DNA of 64,000 nucleotides from Desulfocurvus vexinensis DSM 17965 (GTDB lineage: Bacteria > Desulfobacterota > Desulfovibrionia > Desulfovibrionales > Desulfovibrionaceae). Made by a program: the position numbers and the translations under genes. The stretch covers positions 496,001 through 560,000 of the forward strand of contig NZ_JAEX01000001.1 in the NCBI RefSeq assembly GCF_000519125.1, read 5' to 3'. The notes under the pieces were generated by a model that saw nothing but the letters and a program-made list of their open reading frames with translations, ran no database searches and was not told the origin of the DNA. Shown here one piece after another: positions 59,368 to 64,000 of the stretch. Numbering within the stretch: position 1 is the first letter of the stretch; every line of letters starts with the position of its first letter.

Positions 59368-59820
59368 ATGCCGGGGTACAAAGGGCACCTGATGGGCGCC
59401 GGTCTTGTGGCCGGGGGCGCCTGGGCGGCCCTTGCGGCCTGGCTTCCGGCCCATGATCCGGGGCCCCTGCTGGGCAGCGTGCTCGCGGCCATCTGTGTGC
59501 TGGCGGCGCTGTTTCCCGACGTGGACACGGACTCCAAGGGCCGGGGGCTGTTCTACGCCATCCTGGCCGCCGTGGACCTGGGGCTCCTGGTGCGCGGGCA
59601 GTACCGCTGGGCCGCCGTGCTCGGCTTCGCGGCCATGCTGCCCGCCCTGGGGCACCACCGCGGCTGGACGCACAGCTGGTGGGCCATGCTGCTCGTGCCG
59701 CTGCCCATCCTGGTGCTGCCGGTGGTTTTCTACGGCGCGCAGCCCGTGGCCTTGGTGCCCTTCTACGCCGCCGCCGTGCTGGGCTACCTCTCGCACCTGG
59801 TGCTCGACGCGCTGCTGTGA
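59368..59820 (+). CDS. YdjM-like membrane-bound metal-dependent hydrolase (PF04307 type)
   Basis: The 150-residue protein begins MPGYKGHLMGAGLVAGGAWAAL and has several hydrophobic helices and the family metal-site residues: His of GYKGHL, Asps in FPDVDTDS, His in HHRGWTHSWW and the tail SHLVLDAL. The role is unclear; family members sit in the inner membrane and some are SOS-induced. GAGAGGA precedes ATG 59368. Confidence 0.85.
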   Translation: MPGYKGHLMGAGLVAGGAWAALAAWLPAHDPGPLLGSVLAAICVLAALFPDVDTDSKGRGLFYAILAAVDLGLLVRGQYRWAAVLGFAAMLPALGHHRGWTHSWWAMLLVPLPILVLPVVFYGAQPVALVPFYAAAVLGYLSHLVLDALL

Positions 59821-59873
59821 CCCGGGGCGCCCGCACAGGGCCGACCTCCCCCCGCCCCGCCAAAGGGAGACCG

Positions 59874-60089
59874 ATGCGAAAGGTTTGTGCCCGCTGCCTG
59901 CACTGGGTGCCCCCCAAGAACACGCCCATCGTCTGCGACGTGGAGGGGGAGTGCCGCTATCGCCCGCCGGGGGAACCGGCCAGCAGCGCGCCGCGCTACG
60001 AATGCCTGACCGAGGCCTGCGGGTGCTGCGAGTTCTACGAGCCCAACCCGGCGTTTGCCGCCGGGCCGCCGGGCGGCGCCGACCCCTGA
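59874..60089 (+). CDS. Small Cys-rich protein, likely zinc-binding
   Basis: The 71-residue protein has seven Cys: an N-terminal CARC pair, one before and one after the VEGE turn, and a CLTEACGCC cluster. The pattern suggests a zinc ribbon or similar metal-bound fold; no further signature was recognised. It lies 53 bases after the YdjM-like gene and is followed by a bidirectional terminator. Confidence 0.7.
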   Translation: MRKVCARCLHWVPPKNTPIVCDVEGECRYRPPGEPASSAPRYECLTEACGCCEFYEPNPAFAAGPPGGADP

Positions 60090-60124
60090 GCCGGGCCGCC
60101 GGGCCACCCCGCCCCAGGAACGGG

Positions 60125-60158
60125 AAAAGCCCCGGAGCATGCCGCTCCGGGGCTTTTT
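60125..60158. terminator. Bidirectional terminator between convergent genes
   Basis: AAAAGCCCCGGAGC (60125-60138), loop ATGCC, GCTCCGGGGCTTTTT (60144-60158). The arms carry an A-run on one side and a T-run on the other, so it can end transcription of both the plus-strand Cys-rich gene and the minus-strand gene ending at 60179. Confidence 0.92.
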
Positions 60159-60178
60159 CGCGGCCCTGGCCGGGCGCG

Positions 60179-60484
60179 CTAGTCTTCCTCGTCGCCCATG
60201 CCGGGCAGCCACTCGCCGAGAACGTCCACCAGCTGGCGGGCCTGGCGCGCGGAGGAGATGTTGAACTTGGACTGCAACGAGTAACGCCCGCCGCGCTTCT
60301 GGTAGCGCCCGACGCGGATCTTGGGCGCCTTGTACTCGCCCGTGCGCTTGTCCATCTCCTGGTACAGGAACATGATCGTGGACCAGGAGCCCTTGGTCAG
60401 GACCTCCTTCTTGAGTTCCTTGACCAGTAGGCGGCCTTCCTCGTCTTCCCAGTTGATGGTAATGTCTTCAATGGTTTCGGCCAT
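60179..60484 (-). CDS. Small conserved hypothetical protein
   Basis: The 101-residue protein starts MAETIEDITINWEDEEGRLLVKELKKEV and contains FLYQEMDKRTGEYKAPKIRVGRYQKRGG, a strongly charged, beta-leaning sequence with a helical C-terminus (QARQLVDVLGEWL). I recall similar proteins in Desulfovibrionales but no function. A GAGGAGG lies four bases before ATG 60484, better than the longer in-frame start. Confidence 0.85.
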   Translation of the reverse strand: MAETIEDITINWEDEEGRLLVKELKKEVLTKGSWSTIMFLYQEMDKRTGEYKAPKIRVGRYQKRGGRYSLQSKFNISSARQARQLVDVLGEWLPGMGDEED

Positions 60485-60757
60485 GCGTCCTCCTCTGGAT
60501 TCTCGCGCGAAGCGTGCGCCCGGGCCGTGTGGCCCACTGCGCCCGGCCCTGCGCGCGCCCGTTTCACTCGCACGGATGGAGCGCGATGACAAATCTTTTT
60601 TCCATGGCGCGCGCCGGGGAGGGTGCCCGCGAGTGGTGCACGGGTGCCTTGGCAACCCGGGTATGTGGACCGGGGGGCTACAGGAAGGCCGGGGCGGCAG
60701 AGTGGCAGGGTCCACGGTATCCGTCGCGCAGGGTTTGCCTCGGTGGCTGAGGCGGAG

Positions 60758-61171
60758 CTATCTCCTGACCACAGGGTGGACCTTGGGGGCGCAGATCATC
60801 TTGGCGACGGTGAACGCTTCCTGTGCTGTTGGCCGAGTGAAGGCAAAGCCCCAGGCAGAGCGGCTTGTGGTTTCTTCTTCGTATATAACCTGTTGCTGAG
60901 CGAATATTCGCATTTTATCTTCTGGGCATTTTTCCATCGCGCATGGGATATTCAGGTGCTCCTGGTTGATTTCGACAACAATTGCATATACAACGCTTTG
61001 AATTTCTCCGTCATTGTAGTGCATGTCTGTTGTTTCACCTATCCAGATGAAGCCAACATTTGAGCAGTCGAGATCGATCCTGCACTCTGCATACGCTTTT
61101 GCGTATATGGAGAGTGTGGTGAAAAACATGAAAATGAGCACTAGCTTACTGTGTTTTATATTCAATTTCAT
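60758..61171 (-). CDS. AT-rich secreted protein, candidate periplasmic immunity protein
   Basis: The 137-residue product has a Sec signal (hydrophobic 9-22, AYA cleavage after residue 28) and a mature part with Cys30, Cys36 and later Cys in PCAMEKCPEDK. No known domain. The DNA is strikingly AT-rich against the surrounding. It starts inside the end of the Rhs tail frame (26 bases overlap). Position directly after an Rhs C-terminus is the place where cognate immunity genes sit, and a signal peptide would suit an effector acting in the periplasm; that role is inferred. ATG 61171 is preferred to TTG 61180. Confidence 0.75.
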   Translation of the reverse strand: MKLNIKHSKLVLIFMFFTTLSIYAKAYAECRIDLDCSNVGFIWIGETTDMHYNDGEIQSVVYAIVVEINQEHLNIPCAMEKCPEDKMRIFAQQQVIYEEETTSRSAWGFAFTRPTAQEAFTVAKMICAPKVHPVVRR

Positions 61172-61499
61172 AGAGGACAAGGGAGTTGTCTCCTGCTCTG
61201 ACGTGGATGGATAATTCGTAGTCCATTTGCTTTGTGTCTATGTTCCCAATGTGTTCCTTGATTGCTGATCCTATGGGTAACATTTTTGCGAATGTTTTCC
61301 CGTTTTTTATTTCAACATAGACGCCTGAAAGAAGTCCTGGCCCTGCGTTTCGCATGGATACCATCACTTGCCCTTTGGCCTGGAAGCGATGTGTCACTCT
61401 GTCGTCGAAGCCGTAGAGTTTGCCGACGATATGTCGTTGGCGTGCGATGGCCGTATGCTTTTGTATCAGGCATTTGCAGTTCGGGTGTGGCCGCTTTGG
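61146..61499 (-). pseudogene. Downstream remainder of the Rhs frame after an in-frame TAA
   Basis: This segment stays open for 117 codons in the same frame as the Rhs gene, after its TAA at 61500-61502, to a stop at 61146. It begins PKRPHPNCKCLIQ. The HPNCKC motif completes the Cys pair CAKC (Cys430, Cys433) found just before the stop, so the stop splits one domain. The rest (AKGQVMVSMRN, VYVEIKNGKTFAKMLP, QMDYELSIHVRAGDN) is beta-rich and increasingly AT-rich. A separate start at GTG 61397 is possible but weak. Interpretation: nonsense mutation, sequencing error, or a once-longer Rhs effector. Confidence 0.7.
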
Positions 61500-62831
61500 T
61501 TATTTTCGGAAAACTCTGCCTGCCAGGGCTCTGCATTTGGCGCACGCTGTCGCTTCCGGGATCACCGTCCAGTAGTGCGCCCCGCCCGCTGGGTCGAAGG
61601 CCTTCTCAAGGTCTTCATCCAGCGGGCCGGGAGCCGGAAGTTCGGCCAATTCACTTTCGAGGCCCTGGCTGTCAATCCGGTTGACCGGATCGTCGATGCA
61701 ATACTCATAGGTGTCAGGGTCTCCTTCCGGCGAATGGCTTGGGTCGCAGGCGGTGAAGCGGCCGCTTTGCGGATCGTAGTCGCGGTGGCCGAAGCGGATC
61801 AGGCCCGTCCAGCGGTCCTGCGCGCCGCCTGCGAAGGTCAGGGGCAGGAAGAAGTGCGGGGCGCTGTCGTCCACCACGTTGCCGAACGCATCGTACAGGA
61901 CCGTCTTTACCAGATCGCCTGCTTCGTTTGCAACCGTTGTGATGCTGCCCACCTGGTCGCAACCCAGCGCGAAGAGGCAGGTTTCCCGGCCATCACGCAG
62001 GGTCATGGCCTTCGGGATGCGCGCCTTCCCGGCGTAATGGAAGTCCATGACCAGCCCCCGGCGGAGATCCTCATAGCGCGCCAGGCGCGACAGATCGTGC
62101 CAGGTCCAGCGTTCGGCGAGGTGGCCGTCCAGGGTGCAGGACAGGGGCTGACCGGCGGCATTGCGCTCCCAGCGCACCGTGCTGCCGCCGGGCAGCTGGG
62201 CCCGGATCAACCCGCCGTGCGGGCCGTAGGTGAAGTAGGTGGTGCCGCGTTGCGGGTCGCGGCGCACGCTGAGGGTGCCGTCCGGGCCATACCATAAACC
62301 TACGCCTCCCATGCGCCGGAGCTTGTCGTCCTGATACTGCAGTTCCATGCGCACCATGCCCAGGGCCTCGCTGCGGCTCATGACCCGGCGCCCCGCTGCA
62401 TCGTAGGCGTATTCCTCGGTCAGCCGTCCATCGCGGCGGGCTTCCACCAGGCGCCCCTGCCTGTCGTAGGCGTACTGCGTGATCACCGTGCGCGGGCCCA
62501 GCCTGTGGCGCTTGCGGACGATGCGACCGCTTTCGTCACGTTCCAGGGTCAGGGCCGAACCTGCCCGGCCCTGGACGGGCGCCGCACCCGGGGCCTGCGG
62601 GAGGTGCCGCTGTCCCGTCGAGGCCCGGGGGGCCGACGCATTGCCTTCGTTTGGCCTGCCCGGCCCACCCTGGCCGTCGCCAAAGAGCTGTGCGAAGTAG
62701 GCCGCCGATCCGAAACGCTCCCGGGCTGCCGCCTCCTGGCGTTGACGCGCGTGCTCGTCCGCCTTTGCGAAGACTTCCGCCCCGAATTGTCCGCCACCGT
62801 GTCTGCCTGTCCTCTCGCGCCCCTTGCTCAT
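61500..62831 (-). CDS. Compact Rhs/YD-repeat protein, C-terminus apparently cut by a stop codon
   Basis: The 443-residue product has a Gln/Arg/Ala-rich N-terminus, YD-repeats from about residue 95 (YDRQGRLVEARRDGR, YDAAGRRVMSR) and the conserved Rhs core end GLIRFGHRDYDPQSGRFTACDP with GDPDTYEYCIDDPVNRIDSQG. After this point the variable C-terminus starts, with HYWTVIPEATACAKCRALAGRVF resembling the Cys motif seen in MuF-type domains. It has no PAAR domain, signal peptide or full-length cocoon (classical Rhs exceed 1200 residues). GGGAGGAG five bases before ATG 62831 marks the start. A strong promoter lies about 130 bases upstream. Confidence 0.85.
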   Translation of the reverse strand: MSKGRERTGRHGGGQFGAEVFAKADEHARQRQEAAARERFGSAAYFAQLFGDGQGGPGRPNEGNASAPRASTGQRHLPQAPGAAPVQGRAGSALTLERDESGRIVRKRHRLGPRTVITQYAYDRQGRLVEARRDGRLTEEYAYDAAGRRVMSRSEALGMVRMELQYQDDKLRRMGGVGLWYGPDGTLSVRRDPQRGTTYFTYGPHGGLIRAQLPGGSTVRWERNAAGQPLSCTLDGHLAERWTWHDLSRLARYEDLRRGLVMDFHYAGKARIPKAMTLRDGRETCLFALGCDQVGSITTVANEAGDLVKTVLYDAFGNVVDDSAPHFFLPLTFAGGAQDRWTGLIRFGHRDYDPQSGRFTACDPSHSPEGDPDTYEYCIDDPVNRIDSQGLESELAELPAPGPLDEDLEKAFDPAGGAHYWTVIPEATACAKCRALAGRVFRK

Positions 62832-62964
62832 GGCTGCTCCTCCCTGGCTTTTTTCGCCTTTCATCGGGTACGGCATCCCCGCGCCATGGCTGGCAATGGT
62901 GCTCTGCCCTTGGGGATTGCCTCATTCGCTGTGGCGTGTCCTCGTGACCGTGCCGAAGGGTGTC

Positions 62965-62993
62965 CGTATAGGCGAATATTGCCTATGTGTCAA
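62965..62993 (-). promoter_or_regulatory. Sigma-70-type promoter for rhs with palindrome in its spacer
   Basis: On the minus strand, TTGACA (62988-62993) and TATACG (62965-62970) are spaced by 17 bases. The inverted repeat ATAGGC-7 bases-GCCTAT (62968-62986) fills the spacer and overlaps the -10. This is the best promoter match in the window, and the palindrome suggests a repressor site. It precedes the rhs start by 134 bases. Confidence 0.75.
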
Positions 62994-63191
62994 GCGGGGA
63001 AGATGAAAAATCCTTGCTCGTGGGTGCGCGCGGTCGCGGGGCGTTGGCGATGGGGATGGCGGCCCTGCAGCGGCAATCCGGAATGCGGCGCAGGCACGCT
63101 GGGATGTGGCGGCCCCCGCGCCCGGTTCCATGGTGCGGCGAAAAAGGCCGAGGGTGGCGGCAAGGCAAGGCGGGCGGGACGCGAAATTTGT

Positions 63192-63259
63192 GAGGATCGG
63201 GGGACGGCGAGGATCAGGGGACGGCGGGGAGTGGGGGACGGCGAAGAGCGGGGGCTACG
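63192..63259. repeat. Four-copy 17-base tandem repeat
   Basis: Copies at 63192, 63209, 63226 and 63243 share GAGGATC-like starts and GGGGGACGGC ends; the last is the most diverged. The repeat lies between the end of the J-domain gene (63297) and the rhs promoter, in a 465-base stretch (62832-63296) with no gene. It may have formed by slippage. No terminator was seen here. Confidence 0.85.
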
Positions 63260-63296
63260 GGGCGCGGGGCGGCGCTCCGCTTGCGGGCGGAGGGCT

Positions 63297-64000
63297 CTAC
63301 AGGGCCATCAGGCGCAGGTAGAGGTCGCCCTTGAGGGGGCCGAGCTTGCGGCCCAGGCCGCGCAGGCGCAGGGCGCGGCCGATGACGTAGTCGGGCGGGA
63401 TGGGCACTTCCACGGTGATGGGGTCGCCGGACCAGGCGCGGCGCACCTGCAGGCGCAGGCGGTTGCCGGGCAGGAGCTGGGCGGCGGGCAGGCGCACGGT
63501 CTGCTCGTCGTCCATCTGGCGGCGGACCCAGCCCTTGAGCCCGCGCCACAGGCCGAAGGTCAGGTCCAGGGACATTTCGCGGTCGCCCCAGCGCAGGGCC
63601 AGGCTGCGGCTGCGCGTGACCCCGGGGGCTCCCGGGGCCCCGGCCGGGGCGCCCCGGCGGATCTGGCTGTAGATGTCCTCGAAGACCTTGCGCGCGAAGG
63701 GGTCGTTCAGGATGTTCTTGAGCACCTCCTCCTTGCGGTAGAAGAAGCGCCCGTCGGCCCCGGGCCGGGGCCCGGCGGGGCCCGCGCCGTTGGCGGCCCC
63801 GTTGCCCGTACCGTTGCCCGGGGCCTTGGCCTGGGCCTGGGCGCGGTAGCGCGCGGCGCCCTCGGCCTGGTCCGCCGTGGGCTTGGCCTCGGGGCGCGCC
63901 CCGGGGCGGGGCGGCGGCTCCTGGGCCAGGGCCTCGCGCAGCAGCACGTAGGCCTCGTTGAGCTTCTGGAATTCGGCGTGGGCCTGGGGGTTGCCGGGGT
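63297..64000 (-). CDS. DnaJ-like protein, N-terminal end beyond window
   Basis: The frame runs from the window edge to a stop at 63297, so the N-terminus is lost. The first visible residues (GNPQAHAEFQKLNEAYVLL) are the end of a J-domain. An Ala/Gly/Pro-rich low-complexity linker follows, then an FFYRKEEVLKNILNDPFARKVFEDIYSQI helix region, and the C-terminus (GRALRLRGLGRKLGPLKGDLYLRLMAL) matches the DnaJ/CbpA client-binding fold. It is a probable cochaperone of a DnaK. The Cys-rich zinc domain of DnaJ is not visible. Confidence 0.85.
   Translation of the reverse strand, partial: PGNPQAHAEFQKLNEAYVLLREALAQEPPPRPGARPEAKPTADQAEGAARYRAQAQAKAPGNGTGNGAANGAGPAGPRPGADGRFFYRKEEVLKNILNDPFARKVFEDIYSQIRRGAPAGAPGAPGVTRSRSLALRWGDREMSLDLTFGLWRGLKGWVRRQMDDEQTVRLPAAQLLPGNRLRLQVRRAWSGDPITVEVPIPPDYVIGRALRLRGLGRKLGPLKGDLYLRLMAL

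Noticed and set aside
61312-61545. Alternative minus-strand frame across the end of the Rhs gene
   Set aside because: No start signal or homology; the frame continuing the Rhs gene contains the HPNCKC motif and explains the region better.

Overview
The window is a gene-dense, very GC-rich bacterial chromosome segment. Its gene content points to an anaerobic, Gram-negative sulfate-reducer-like deltaproteobacterium (Desulfovibrionales type): a cytochrome c maturation locus whose CcmE carries a Cys-type heme motif, a two-gene SUF-like system, split glycine decarboxylase genes, heptosyltransferases with GmhB, a complete Tol-Pal set and a diheme cytochrome c. The order is inferred from gene content, not from a database search.

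Layout, left to right. 1-3.6 kb (minus): a truncated TRAP solute-binding protein, then a coupled gmhB-GT9-GT9 operon for LPS core heptose. 3.9-11.7 kb (plus): a CNNM/CBS membrane protein and the ccm operon (ccmE, F, A, B, C, D and a TPR protein). The ccm operon is interrupted between ccmB and ccmC by an AT-rich HEPN-like gene and a NYN-LOTUS gene that is translationally coupled to ccmC. 12-24 kb (plus): a branched-chain amino acid ABC transporter (livK, H, M, G, F), guaB-guaA, tatB-tatC with an unusual acidic repeat extension on TatC, then hisB, a lipoprotein, hisA and a metal-binding HMA protein. 23.8-25.6 kb: a divergent pair, an unknown gene and an XRE-HTH/histidine kinase fusion, with an inverted repeat between them.

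25.6-31.1 kb (minus): homocysteine methyltransferase/MTHFR fusion, lipoprotein, an SDR epimerase-like protein lacking the usual Tyr/Lys pair, uraA and upp. 31.3-38.3 kb (plus): diheme cytochrome, cutA, three kinase-like genes in a row, miaB, a bifunctional-nuclease family gene, a PHP hydrolase and a sirtuin. 38.4-42.5 kb: tolQ-tolR-tolA-tolB-pal, ended by a strong terminator. 43-51.5 kb (minus): pgpA, gapdh, a GAF protein, the gcvH-gcvPA-gcvPB-lpdA-maf operon and a CheY-like receiver. 51.7-59.1 kb (mostly plus): SHOCT protein, HD hydrolase, a convergent overlapping PilZ gene, an unknown gene, an RluD-CoaE fusion, rhomboid protease and sufC-sufB.

59.2-64 kb is accessory in character: a YdjM-like membrane protein, a small Cys-rich protein, a short conserved gene, an AT-rich secreted protein, a compact Rhs/YD-repeat gene whose frame is cut by one TAA inside a C-terminal Cys motif, a strong promoter with a palindrome in its spacer, a 17-bp tandem repeat and a truncated J-domain protein. 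The best candidates for undescribed biology are the RNA-biology-like genes inside the ccm operon and the Rhs/secreted-protein cassette.
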